Made by a program: the position numbers and the translations under genes. From Caryophanales bacterium UBA4278 (GTDB lineage Bacteria; Bacillota_I; Bacilli_A; RFN20; CAG-826): a DNA stretch of 48,244 nucleotides. Position 1 is the first letter of the stretch; each line of letters starts with the position of its first letter. The stretch spans positions 1-48,244 of the forward strand of contig DGVS01000003.1 of NCBI GenBank assembly GCA_002395065.1. Reading direction: 5' to 3'. Under the pieces are notes generated by a model. The model made no database searches. It was not told the DNA's origin and saw only the letters and a list, made by a program, of their open reading frames with translations. Shown piece by piece: positions 1-6,834 of this stretch.

Positions 1-52
1 CGCACCCCTGATAAGGGTGAGGTCGATAGTTCAAGTCTATTAAGATCCACCA
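1..52 (+). tRNA. tRNA-Ile (GAU), 5' truncated by the window edge
   Basis: The anticodon stem CACCC/GGGTG closes a seven-base loop with anticodon GAT. The TTCAAGT T-loop, discriminator A49 and an encoded CCA (50-52) follow. The acceptor 5' strand and D-arm lie before the window. Confidence 0.9.
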
Positions 53-66
53 AACTACATTCAAGG

Positions 67-95
67 TTGCCCAAACTTCAACGGGCAATTTTATT
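67..95 (+). terminator. Intrinsic terminator after tRNA-Ile
   Basis: TTGCCC (67-72) pairs with GGGCAA (83-88) and is followed by TTTTATT. Confidence 0.8.
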
Positions 96-105
96 AGGGA
101 GACCC

Positions 106-124
106 TTAACGACAGTGTCGTTAA
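106..124 (+). other. Perfect 8-bp hairpin between tRNA-Ile terminator and tRNA-Val
   Basis: TTAACGAC (106-113) and GTCGTTAA (117-124) are perfect inverted arms with a three-base spacer. There is no U-tract, so it is more likely a processing structure or binding site than a terminator. Confidence 0.4.
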
Positions 125-137
125 ATACTCCCAAAAT

Positions 138-213
138 GGGCACTTAGCTCAGCTGGGAGAGCGTTTCCTTCACACGGAAGAGGTCGCTGGTTCGAGACCA
201 GTAGCGCCCACCA
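138..213 (+). tRNA. tRNA-Val (CAC)
   Basis: A full cloverleaf with anticodon CAC in a TTCACAC loop, a TTCGAGA T-loop and an encoded CCA (211-213). The acceptor stem has one A-C mismatch (142/205). It is followed after four bases by tRNA-Thr. Confidence 0.9.
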
Positions 214-217
214 CATT

Positions 218-290
218 GCCTTCTTAGCTCAATTGGCAGAGCAACCGCCTTGTAAGCGGTAGGTTGTTGGTTCAAGTCCGATAGAAGGCA
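218..290 (+). tRNA. tRNA-Thr (UGU)
   Basis: The acceptor GCCTTCT (218-224) pairs fully with AGAAGGC (283-289), and the anticodon loop CTTGTAA gives TGT. The three bases after discriminator A290 are CCG, so the CCA tail is not encoded here, unlike the other tRNAs in the cluster. A CCA-adding enzyme would be required. Confidence 0.92.
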
Positions 291-297
291 CCGAAAT

Positions 298-327
298 AAC
301 GGTTCGAAAGAGCCGTTTTTCTTTTTA
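298..327 (+). terminator. Intrinsic terminator after tRNA-Val/Thr
   Basis: ACGGTTC, a GAAA loop and GAGCCGT form a 7-bp stem (299-316) followed by TTTTTCTTTTT. Confidence 0.9.
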
Positions 328-355
328 TTCAAAAAGTAATTAAGTGTGTTATAAT
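328..355 (+). promoter_or_regulatory. Promoter of tRNA-Leu
   Basis: A perfect TATAAT lies at 350-355, 11 bases before the tRNA. A weak -35 (TTCAAA, 328-333) sits 16 bases upstream. Confidence 0.6.
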
Positions 356-366
356 ATCGCTCACTT

Positions 367-451
367 GGAGATATGGCGAAACTGGCAGACGCGCTAGACT
401 TAGGATCTAGTGGGGCGACCCGTGCAGGTTCAAGTCCTGTTATCTCCACCA
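367..451 (+). tRNA. tRNA-Leu (UAG)
   Basis: A class II tRNA of 85 bases with a long variable arm. The acceptor GGAGATA pairs with TATCTCC (441-447). The anticodon loop CTTAGGA gives TAG. CCA is encoded (449-451). Confidence 0.93.
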
Positions 452-456
452 AAGAT

Positions 457-478
457 AACTCCTTCGTGGAGTTTTTTC
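457..478 (+). terminator. Intrinsic terminator after tRNA-Leu
   Basis: AACTCC (457-462), loop TTCGT and GGAGTT (468-473) are followed by a T-run. Confidence 0.88.
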
Positions 479-862
479 TTTTTGTTAAATTAAAATATTT
501 GAGAATTTTGCAAAATTACCAGCAAAATTTGGATAATTATCAAAATTTTTCAATGAATCGTGAATCTTTTATGATAACTGGTTAAATAAATGTTTGTATG
601 TAAAGGAACTATTACTAAGTTAATTAAAGAACGTCGAAAAGTCTTTCAGGAAAGATATATTAAAGCAACATTGATTGAGACACATCGACTTCAATATCAA
701 AGAGGAACTTCAAAAACTCGTAAAAGAAACTTGCGATTCATTACAGAAATAAGAGGGGACTTGTCCCACTTTTTACTTTGCTTTGATTGACAATTTATAA
801 TAATTACTTAGACAAATATTTAAAAAAATATTTTTTTGTTTAATAATTATTAAGCATTGTTA
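479..862. other. AT-rich intergenic region without a supported gene
   Basis: It holds a copy of the ACCAGCA motif (518-524) and an unrecognised 66-codon reading frame (590-790, no ribosome binding site). A small GGGAC-TT-GTCCC palindrome (756-767) precedes a T-rich stretch. A TTGACA (787-792) and a TATAAT (796-801) are too close together to act as one promoter. A degraded mobile-element end is possible but I cannot show it. Confidence 0.4.
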
Positions 863-1447
863 ATGAAAAAGATTTTTAGTCAGACTCCAAATATTCTCTC
901 TTCAATAAGAATTCTTCTTGCTATTGCAATCATTTTTATTGAACCAATGAGTCTAGCGTTCTTTATTGTTTATGGAATTGCTGGGTTAACGGATCCTTTA
1001 GATGGTTTCATTGCACGACGATTTCATCTCGAATCACGAATCGGATCTGTAATCGATAGCGTTGCTGACTGGGCTCTTCAATTAATTATGGCTATTCGTA
1101 TTCTTCCATATCTATTAGGCATTTTAGAGTGGTGGAACTGGGTCATTATTCTTATTCCATTCACATTACATATGGTTGCCTATGTAGTGTGCTTTGTTAA
1201 ATTCCGATGCTTTAGTTCTGTTCATACTTACATGAACAAATTAATGTCAGCTACAGTATTCTTATTCCCATACACATTCATTGGAGAAATCTATTGGTTA
1301 TATAACTCTTACGAAATCTTCTTTGGATGTTTCGCTTTATACGGATCAATTGAAATGAATTTAATTCATTTATTATCCAGAGAATATAGCGAAGATAATA
1401 AAACACTTATTCGTGTATTAAGAAAGAGGAAAGAACAACATGAGTGA
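863..1447 (+). CDS. CDP-alcohol phosphatidyltransferase family membrane protein
   Basis: This integral membrane enzyme transfers a phosphatidyl group from a CDP-linked lipid to an alcohol in phospholipid synthesis. The complete family signature is visible: D44, D47-G48, A51-R52, G61, D65 and D69 fit D-x2-DG-x2-AR-x8-G-x3-D-x3-D. Hydrophobic segments flank it on both sides. At 194 residues the size fits PgsA-like enzymes, but the acceptor alcohol cannot be read from the sequence. I chose the ATG at 863 over an upstream TTG. No clear Shine-Dalgarno is visible. The stop overlaps the next start by eight bases, so the two genes are probably translationally coupled. Confidence 0.85.
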   Translation: MKKIFSQTPNILSSIRILLAIAIIFIEPMSLAFFIVYGIAGLTDPLDGFIARRFHLESRIGSVIDSVADWALQLIMAIRILPYLLGILEWWNWVIILIPFTLHMVAYVVCFVKFRCFSSVHTYMNKLMSATVFLFPYTFIGEIYWLYNSYEIFFGCFALYGSIEMNLIHLLSREYSEDNKTLIRVLRKRKEQHE

Positions 1448-1676
1448 TCAAGAGAAAAGAAGCTTACAAATCGCCACAAGACTAAAGAAAGTTCTCGTTG
1501 CTATTTTTTCGATTGGTTTTTTAGCTCTTGTTGCTGGCATTCCTTTAACCGTTTTAGATATGTACAGCGTTGCTGTACCACTTCTTACTTCTGGAGGAAG
1601 TGTTATCTTCATTGGTATTTTAATTTCGCTTTGTTTTAATCACTGGATTGATGAAGTTTTAAAGAAAACAAAATAA
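1440..1676 (+). CDS. Small two-TM membrane protein, function unknown
   Basis: A 78-residue protein with a short charged N-terminus and two hydrophobic helices (about 19-41 and 46-66), ending in a Lys-rich tail. It overlaps the phosphatidyltransferase stop, so the pair is likely co-expressed. That hints at a role linked to membrane lipids, but no family is recognisable to me. Confidence 0.6.
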   Translation: MSDQEKRSLQIATRLKKVLVAIFSIGFLALVAGIPLTVLDMYSVAVPLLTSGGSVIFIGILISLCFNHWIDEVLKKTK

Positions 1677-1692
1677 ATCTTATTTTCCTTGC

Positions 1693-1713
1693 TTAACACA
1701 TATAAAGTGTTAA
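1693..1713 (+). promoter_or_regulatory. Candidate operator upstream of the ZIP transporter
   Basis: TTAACAC (1693-1699) and GTGTTAA (1707-1713) are perfect inverted arms around an AT-rich 7-base centre. It ends 24 bases before the transporter start and has no U-tract. A metalloregulator site is an inference from the gene downstream. Confidence 0.45.
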
Positions 1714-1737
1714 ACTCTCTACGGAAAGCATACTGAA

Positions 1738-2514
1738 ATGTCGTTTATTGTAATCTTATCTTTATTTATTCCGCTTGTTGGTACTGCCTTGGGTAGTGCC
1801 ATGGTTTTCTTTCTAAAGAAAGAATTAAACCCAAAAATCCAAAAAGCATTAATGGGATTTGCTAGTGGCGTAATGATTGCTGCTGCTTTTTGGTCTTTAC
1901 TTTCACCAGCAATTGAATCTTATGGAGAGGGTGACTTCCGTAAATGGTTTGTTCCGGCTATTGGTTTTCTTCTTGGTGTTGGATTTATGCTTCTTTTGGA
2001 TTACCTTATTCCTCATATCCATTTACACGGATCTGAAGAAGGTGTCAAAAGACCAAAACTTTCTAGAACATTCAAATTCTTTTTAGCTGTGACACTTCAC
2101 AATATTCCCGAAGGTTTAGCTGTTGGTGTAGTCGTTGCAGGAATGATGAATGGTAATATTAATGAACAAGCAATGCTTGTACTAGCAATCGGTATCGCGA
2201 TTCAAAATTTACCTGAAGGAATGATTGTCTCTTTACCTTTAAAAGAAGAAGGCATGTCCAAATGGAAAGCATTTGGATTAGGAACATTATCTGGTGTTGT
2301 TGAACCAATCGCTTCATTAATCGCTCTTGGATTAACATCATTAATTGTTGTTATTCTTCCATACACTTTGGCATTTGCTGCAGGCGTGATGGTTTACGTC
2401 GTTGTTGAAGAATTGATTCCTGAGGCCAGCCAGGATGGGCACTCCAATCTTGGCACAATTGGATTTACCGTTGGATTCATCATTATGATGATTCTAGAAA
2501 TTCTTCTTGGATAA
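1738..2514 (+). CDS. ZIP-family (GufA/ZupT-like) divalent metal transporter
   Basis: A cytoplasmic membrane importer expected to move Zn2+ and related divalent metals. It has about eight hydrophobic segments over 258 residues, the usual bacterial ZIP length. The two metal-binding helices are clear: HNIPEG at 121-126 and QNLPEG at 156-161, followed by VEP near 188-190. A His-rich loop (IPHIHLHG, residues 91-98) is typical of ZIP loops. The gene stands alone, with a candidate operator in front and a bidirectional terminator behind. Substrate choice among Zn, Fe and Mn cannot be decided. Confidence 0.9.
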   Translation: MSFIVILSLFIPLVGTALGSAMVFFLKKELNPKIQKALMGFASGVMIAAAFWSLLSPAIESYGEGDFRKWFVPAIGFLLGVGFMLLLDYLIPHIHLHGSEEGVKRPKLSRTFKFFLAVTLHNIPEGLAVGVVVAGMMNGNINEQAMLVLAIGIAIQNLPEGMIVSLPLKEEGMSKWKAFGLGTLSGVVEPIASLIALGLTSLIVVILPYTLAFAAGVMVYVVVEELIPEASQDGHSNLGTIGFTVGFIIMMILEILLG

Positions 2515-2545
2515 AAAAACAGAGCTGACCCTCTGTTTTTATTTT
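2515..2545. terminator. Bidirectional terminator between convergent genes
   Basis: AACAGAG (2518-2524) and CTCTGTT (2531-2537) form the stem. A T-run follows on the plus strand and the preceding A-run gives a U-tract on the minus strand. It serves the ZIP gene and the Rnf operon. Confidence 0.85.
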
Positions 2546-2550
2546 AAATC

Positions 2551-2565
2551 ACCAGCATTTCTTGG
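2551..2565 (-). repeat. Copy of dispersed GAAWTGCTGGT motif after a stop codon
   Basis: On the minus strand the Gx transporter stop TAA is followed at once by CCAAGAAATGCTGGTGATTT. Similar post-stop copies occur near 12408 and 17640. Confidence 0.4.
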
Positions 2566-3102
2566 TTAAAATTTATATTTTTCTTTTTGTTTTGATATGA
2601 CTTTTGTATTGATAATTAGCTGTGCTGAAATGCCAACAATTACACCAGTAATGATTGCTGACAAAGCAATAATTGGTAGATAGTAAAGGACGTAAGCAGT
2701 GGATAAATAAATCATTGCTACGCCAATCTGACCAAAGACATGAAATAATGCTCCAATAACGCTCACGCCTATGATGGAGAACTTTTTTATTAGTAAGAAG
2801 AAAAGAATCATAATGCCAAGAGAAAGTAGAGCCCCACTTAGTGACATCACAAAACCCATTGAAAGGAATGTGCCTCTTACAAGTGAAACAATTAGAACTC
2901 TAGATAGACTAACTAGTAGTGCTTCCCAGATTCCTAACTCATAAAGAACAACTAAAATAACGATATTAGAAAGCCCTAGTTTAACCCCTGGTATTCCAAT
3001 TGATGGAATGAGCGATTCTAAAATGCCAATAACAATTGCTCCAGCTGTTAGTATTGCTAGAACAGTCATTTTATGAACGTTAAATTTTGATTCTTTCATC
3101 AT
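2566..3102 (-). CDS. Gx transporter family membrane protein
   Basis: A 178-residue polytopic membrane protein with five to six hydrophobic segments. It resembles the family once named heptaprenyl diphosphate synthase component I, with the characteristic GIPGVKLGLSNI segment near residues 36-47 and a Gly-rich helix pattern. Such genes often sit at the end of rnf operons beside NusG-domain-II genes, as here. The substrate is unknown; an S-component-like vitamin or precursor uptake role is only a suggestion. Its start overlaps the upstream stop as TAATG. Confidence 0.75.
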   Translation of the reverse strand: MMKESKFNVHKMTVLAILTAGAIVIGILESLIPSIGIPGVKLGLSNIVILVVLYELGIWEALLVSLSRVLIVSLVRGTFLSMGFVMSLSGALLSLGIMILFFLLIKKFSIIGVSVIGALFHVFGQIGVAMIYLSTAYVLYYLPIIALSAIITGVIVGISAQLIINTKVISKQKEKYKF

Positions 3103-3476
3103 TAAATCTCCACGTCATAATTGGCATTGCCATTAATTACGATATAAACCTCGTTATACGCACAAATGATTGGGTGATTAATGTCACTAACTTCACCCTG
3201 GTTAACACAGTCTTGGTGTGGGCAGTTTGATTTACTGACTTTGATCTTCCCATCATGAACATGAATGACCAATTCGCCGTTCTTACCATTAATTGTGTAA
3301 TCTCGTTCTGTTTTATCGGAAAGATCTATTGTTTCGACAATCGCGTCAGAAACATAAACCCTTGCGACTAATGGTTTATCTGTTTTTCTTGTTAAAATAA
3401 CAACCAAAGCGATAATGGCCGCTACTAGTAGCGGCACAATTAATAAAAGATCGTTCCTTAATTTCTTTTTAACCAT
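3102..3476 (-). CDS. NusG domain II-containing membrane-anchored protein
   Basis: A 124-residue protein with an N-terminal membrane anchor (about residues 10-27) and an extracytoplasmic beta-rich domain. It contains the CPHQDC motif typical of the stand-alone NusG domain II family. Despite the name, it is not a transcription factor. These genes recur beside rnf and apbE operons in Firmicutes, so a part in assembling or maturing the surface redox complex is plausible but unproven. It overlaps apbE upstream and the Gx gene downstream by about one base each. Confidence 0.78.
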   Translation of the reverse strand: MVKKKLRNDLLLIVPLLVAAIIALVVILTRKTDKPLVARVYVSDAIVETIDLSDKTERDYTINGKNGELVIHVHDGKIKVSKSNCPHQDCVNQGEVSDINHPIICAYNEVYIVINGNANYDVEI

Positions 3477-4429
3477 CAGTGAAATAGTTCAATATCTTTA
3501 TTAACGTATTCAATTTTGCGATCGCGAATCACAATAGTTTTCACGTGGAATTCATTTTCAATGGAAACAACTTCGGTGGTGGACATCATCATCATCGATG
3601 TTGATAAGGCATCGCCTAAAGCGCCTTGTTCAGATAGAACAATAACAGCTTCATTTATCGGCCTTGCATCCCCGTTTTCTGGAGAGACGATGTGCGAATA
3701 GCGAACACCATCAATTACTTTGTATTGTTCCGAAATAGAAGATGTTGAGATACAAACATTTTTAGCTTTTATGTATGTTTCAGATAAGTTTTTAATCTTG
3801 ATTGTAAATAAACCATCGTCTGTTACTTTTTCACCAAGAAGAATGCTTGATGATCCCGCATCAACAATGTAATTAGAAATGTTCTTGTTTTTAAAATGAT
3901 TCTTAGCAATATCTAACGCATAACCCTTTGCAATTGCGCCCAAATCAATCTCGCCCGATCCGGTTTTAGTTACTTTTTGATTTACATCATCAAATGTTAG
4001 AGATGTGTTTCTTGCTTTGGTTAATTCAGTATCAATTGTTGTAGTGTCTGGGAGAATTCCTGTTGATAAAGTTTCTTTCCAAATTTTTGATAGAGATCCA
4101 ATATACATAGAAAAATAGGTATCAAGTTCTTGAGTTAATGTGTCCGCTTGTTTTAAACAACCATAGAGGTTAGCACCAACTGGGATTTCAGAATTACTTC
4201 CATTGATTGTTGAAACACTATTAACATTGCTTGTTTGATAGTTGTTTGTTTCCTTACTAAATGTTTCTAAAATTCCACGCAATTCTTGGATATCTTCTGC
4301 AGAACCTTGATAAGTTTTAATATCAACATATGTGTCGTATGCATAGAAAAAATCCTTATTTTCAACCATTCGATTAGAACAGGAAACAAGGCTTAAACAA
4401 AATAATAATGGTAGAAATATTTTTTTCAT
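3476..4429 (-). CDS. apbE: FAD:protein FMN transferase, lipoprotein
   Basis: ApbE flavinylates the conserved Thr of RnfG and RnfD by covalently attaching FMN from FAD on the outer face of the membrane. The N-terminus is a lipoprotein signal with lipobox LVSC (Cys17). The family hallmarks are present: FFYAYDTYVDIK early, GEIDLGAIAKGYALD in the middle, DAGSSSIL, and a late ALGDALSTSMMMM segment. At 317 residues it is near normal length. Its ATG follows the rnfB stop with no gap, which supports service to the adjacent Rnf complex. Confidence 0.9.
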   Translation of the reverse strand: MKKIFLPLLFCLSLVSCSNRMVENKDFFYAYDTYVDIKTYQGSAEDIQELRGILETFSKETNNYQTSNVNSVSTINGSNSEIPVGANLYGCLKQADTLTQELDTYFSMYIGSLSKIWKETLSTGILPDTTTIDTELTKARNTSLTFDDVNQKVTKTGSGEIDLGAIAKGYALDIAKNHFKNKNISNYIVDAGSSSILLGEKVTDDGLFTIKIKNLSETYIKAKNVCISTSSISEQYKVIDGVRYSHIVSPENGDARPINEAVIVLSEQGALGDALSTSMMMMSTTEVVSIENEFHVKTIVIRDRKIEYVNKDIELFH

Positions 4430-4747
4430 TTATAAGTGAACTTTCACTTTTGAACCATCCTCATTTGGATGTTGATCAAGATATTCGATAATCGGTTTAA
4501 AGTTTTGTTCCTCTTTGCCAGGCTTACATTTACGAAGGTTTTCTTCTTTACCTGTAACGATTGCTTCTGCTAAACCTTTGCATCCAGCATAACCGCATGA
4601 TCCACAGTTATAATTTGGAAGCCGTTTAGCAACTTCCTCAATTCGTTCATCCTCTTTAACGTGTAGAATCTTTTCTGCGATTGCAAGACCAAGACCTAAA
4701 AGGAGACCTAATCCAAGTAGAATTAGCACAGCCCACAAGATTTCCAT
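4430..4747 (-). CDS. rnfB: Short RnfB: membrane anchor plus one [4Fe-4S] module
   Basis: RnfB normally accepts electrons from ferredoxin and carries an N-terminal anchor, a CxxCxxxxC...C Fe-S module and then two or more ferredoxin-type clusters. Here the anchor (residues 4-24) and first module (C48, C51, C56, C74) are intact. The protein ends at 105 residues with no ferredoxin domain. The stop is immediately followed by the apbE start, so this is designed gene structure and not a frameshift. Electrons must enter Rnf by another route or directly through this single cluster. The next gene upstream may supply a second Fe-S unit. Confidence 0.85.
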   Translation of the reverse strand: MEILWAVLILLGLGLLLGLGLAIAEKILHVKEDERIEEVAKRLPNYNCGSCGYAGCKGLAEAIVTGKEENLRKCKPGKEEQNFKPIIEYLDQHPNEDGSKVKVHL

Positions 4748-4750
4748 AGA

Positions 4751-4972
4751 CTATTTTTCCTCCTTTTTCTCTATTGATTCGACACTATCTTTTTCTTTAT
4801 AGAAAGCACATGCATCGTTTGTGCACCCAGCACATTTTTCATCGCTAGGTTTTAGATCTTCACATCCTTTTGGTTTTGGTGTTCTTTGATAAAGAACAAA
4901 GGAAACAATGAATGTAACCGCAAGAATTACAAGAATCACGATCGCGATAATTAAGTATTCAGTTTGGCTCAT
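4751..4972 (-). CDS. Small Cys-rich membrane protein within the rnf operon
   Basis: A 73-residue protein with one N-terminal transmembrane helix (6-28) and a cytoplasmic tail holding C37, C47, C50 and C55. The CxxCxxxxC spacing of C47-C50-C55 is the same as in the neighbouring RnfB module, but the fourth Cys lies upstream instead of downstream. The start overlaps the rnfA stop as ATGA, so it is coupled to Rnf translation. It also resembles short Cys-rich membrane proteins annotated beside FeoB. An extra Fe-S carrier of the Rnf complex is my inference. Confidence 0.7.
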   Translation of the reverse strand: MSQTEYLIIAIVILVILAVTFIVSFVLYQRTPKPKGCEDLKPSDEKCAGCTNDACAFYKEKDSVESIEKKEEK

Positions 4973-5568
4973 AACTTAATTCCGGAGAATAATCCTTGTA
5001 AACCCATAAAGGCAATTGCCATAATCGCGGCGGTGATTAAAGCAATTGGTAACCCCTTGAAAGCCTTCGGCGTATTTGCGCTTTCTAAACGAACGCGGAT
5101 ACAACTAAAGACAACAATAACAACGAGGAAACCAAGTGATGTTCCAACGCCATTAGCAAGAGCATTTAAGAATGTTAAACCTTGGTCGGTGTTACCTTGG
5201 ACCACGCCTAAAACAGCACAGTTTGTGGTGATAAGTGGAAGGTAAATACCAAGTGTTTTATATAACGCAGGCGAATATTTCTTAATAAACAATCCAACGA
5301 GTTGAACAAGTGAGGCAATAACCAGAATGTATGCGACTGTATCCATAAATGGAATACCGGCTGGAACTAATACATAAGTGTAAATCGGCCAGCAGATGCA
5401 AGTGGCTAAGATAATAACGAAAACCACAGCAATTCCCATACCTAATGATGATTTAACCTTATGGGAAACACCAAGGAATGGGCAAATTCCATAGAATCTA
5501 GATAACACGACGTTATCAATCAACATGGAGGAAATAATGGCTAGAACAAATGAAATGAATGTAGACAT
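4969..5568 (-). CDS. rnfA: Electron transport complex protein RnfA
   Basis: A 199-residue polytopic membrane subunit of the Rnf complex, which couples ferredoxin:NAD+ oxidoreduction to Na+ or H+ export. About six transmembrane helices are visible, and the NNVVLSRFYGICPFLGV-type N-terminal region (here DNVVLSRFYGICPFLGV) is diagnostic. A second Cys-containing repeat, TTNCAVLG, mirrors it in the C-terminal half; together these Cys coordinate a membrane-embedded cluster in known Rnf structures. The start overlaps the rnfE stop by one base. Confidence 0.95.
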   Translation of the reverse strand: MSTFISFVLAIISSMLIDNVVLSRFYGICPFLGVSHKVKSSLGMGIAVVFVIILATCICWPIYTYVLVPAGIPFMDTVAYILVIASLVQLVGLFIKKYSPALYKTLGIYLPLITTNCAVLGVVQGNTDQGLTFLNALANGVGTSLGFLVVIVVFSCIRVRLESANTPKAFKGLPIALITAAIMAIAFMGLQGLFSGIKL

Positions 5569-6305
5569 TATTGTTGCCCTCCTTGTGCTTGTTGAGCGGC
5601 TAATTTAGCCTTCGCTTCCTCAGCGGCTTTTAATTTGGCTTGTTTTGCTTCAAAGGCTTTTAATTCAGCTTTTCTGTTTTTGATAAATGCGACAACAGCA
5701 AGAACTATACCAAAAACGATAAAAGCGCCTGCTGGAGTTTGGAATAATGAAATCGCAAACTTCTCTGCGCCTGGAATAATAAGTTTTGTTAATGGGATAA
5801 ATGTAAAGATTTGTCCGAATGTAAATCCGCCAGTTCCGAGAAGTTCTCTAAAGAATGCTAATAAACAGAGTGATAAGGTATAACCAACACCCATGCCTAA
5901 AGCATCAATAAAGGAATCAAAGACCCCGTTCTTACTCGCATAGGCTTCAGCTCGACCAAGAACGATGCAGTTAACAACAATGAGTGAAATAAACACACCT
6001 AATGTGGAATAAAGTTCTGGCAGGAACGCATTGGTGAACATTTTAACCATTGTGACGAATGTCGCAATGATAACGATGTAAGCTGGAGTTCTGATTTCAT
6101 CAGGAATTAGTTTTCTAAGTAAAGAAATAAGAACGTTTGAACAGAGTAAAACGATTGTGAATAAAATACCCATACCAATGGCTGCTTCTAAGCTTTTAGT
6201 CGTGGCTAAAGCAGGACATGTTCCAAGAATCGAAACAAGTAGTGGGTTTTCTTGAATTATCCCTTTGAGGAAATTCTTCTTTGTTTGTCCTTTCTCTCTT
6301 TTCAT
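5568..6305 (-). CDS. rnfE: Electron transport complex protein RnfE
   Basis: This is the paralogue and partner of RnfA: six transmembrane helices, an early GTCPALATTKSLEAA segment and a mid-protein VNCIVLGRAEAYAS segment carrying the cluster-ligating Cys. I chose the ATG at 6305 because an AGGA ribosome site precedes it at proper distance and it follows the rnfG stop by one base. An in-frame ATG at 6320 would overlap rnfG. The last ~35 residues form a Lys/Ala/Glu-rich cytoplasmic helix ending in a Gln/Gly tail, longer than I would expect for RnfE. Confidence 0.94.
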   Translation of the reverse strand: MKREKGQTKKNFLKGIIQENPLLVSILGTCPALATTKSLEAAIGMGILFTIVLLCSNVLISLLRKLIPDEIRTPAYIVIIATFVTMVKMFTNAFLPELYSTLGVFISLIVVNCIVLGRAEAYASKNGVFDSFIDALGMGVGYTLSLCLLAFFRELLGTGGFTFGQIFTFIPLTKLIIPGAEKFAISLFQTPAGAFIVFGIVLAVVAFIKNRKAELKAFEAKQAKLKAAEEAKAKLAAQQAQGGQQ

Positions 6306-6306
6306 A

Positions 6307-6834
6307 CTATTCCTTTGCATTAATCTTATTAACAACGCTTCTAGCGTCGTTGACTAAATCACGAATTAATTTTGCTCCATAAGTTGCTCCACAGGAGACA
6401 TCTTCTAAGGCTTTATCTTTGTTATCAGCTTTTTTCATCGGATCAATGTATTTATTAACTAATGTTGAAGCGTAAGTTTGTTCGTTAACGATAACAGAGA
6501 TTCCTTTAAATTGGTTGAGTTCGTTAAAACCAACAAGAAGAGAAATTTTGCCGTACATATTTGAGCCATCAGCTCTAAATGCATATTGGTTTTTCTCATC
6601 TGCTTTAACAAAATAAACAGTGTTTGTATATTTTTCGTTTTCAATCGATTGAGTATTTAAAATAGTGGAGTTTTGACCGAAAATCTCGGCAATTCCTTCA
6701 TTAATTTTATTTTGCTCGTTTTGCTTAATTTGTTCTCTTGTCACTAAATTAGTCACACCAATAATAGCAGCACTAGCTGCGCCAATAATACCGAGAGTGA
6801 TGGCGGTGATGATATAACGCTTTGTATTAGCCAT
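6307..6834 (-). CDS. rnfG: Electron transport complex protein RnfG (FMN-binding)
   Basis: RnfG carries a covalent FMN on the extracytoplasmic side and relays electrons between RnfD and the membrane clusters. It has an N-terminal anchor (about 9-26) and an FMN-binding domain. The C-terminal SCGATYGAK motif holds the Thr that ApbE flavinylates; the usual SGAT has a Cys inserted before Gly. A strong GGAGGTG site seven bases upstream supports the start at 6834. The first eight bases overlap the end of rnfD. Confidence 0.93.
   Translation of the reverse strand: MANTKRYIITAITLGIIGAASAAIIGVTNLVTREQIKQNEQNKINEGIAEIFGQNSTILNTQSIENEKYTNTVYFVKADEKNQYAFRADGSNMYGKISLLVGFNELNQFKGISVIVNEQTYASTLVNKYIDPMKKADNKDKALEDVSCGATYGAKLIRDLVNDARSVVNKINAKE

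Noticed and set aside
144..452. Minus-strand reading frame across the tRNA genes
   Set aside because: It is antisense to four clear tRNA structures and contains the typical reading of reversed tRNA sequence; not a gene.
373..585. Plus-strand reading frame over tRNA-Leu
   Set aside because: Its first third is the tRNA itself, and the rest crosses the terminator.
590..790. 66-codon basic reading frame, possible transposase or integrase remnant
   Set aside because: No ribosome site, no recognisable motif and no matching inverted repeats beyond one tiny palindrome; kept only as an intergenic note.
787..801. TTGACA and TATAAT as promoter of the phosphatidyltransferase
   Set aside because: Only three bases separate the two boxes, so they cannot form one promoter; the real promoter is not resolved.
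4430..4747. Frameshift truncation of RnfB
   Set aside because: The stop is followed immediately by the apbE ATG, and no ferredoxin-motif codons remain downstream in any frame, so the short form is genuine in this sequence.
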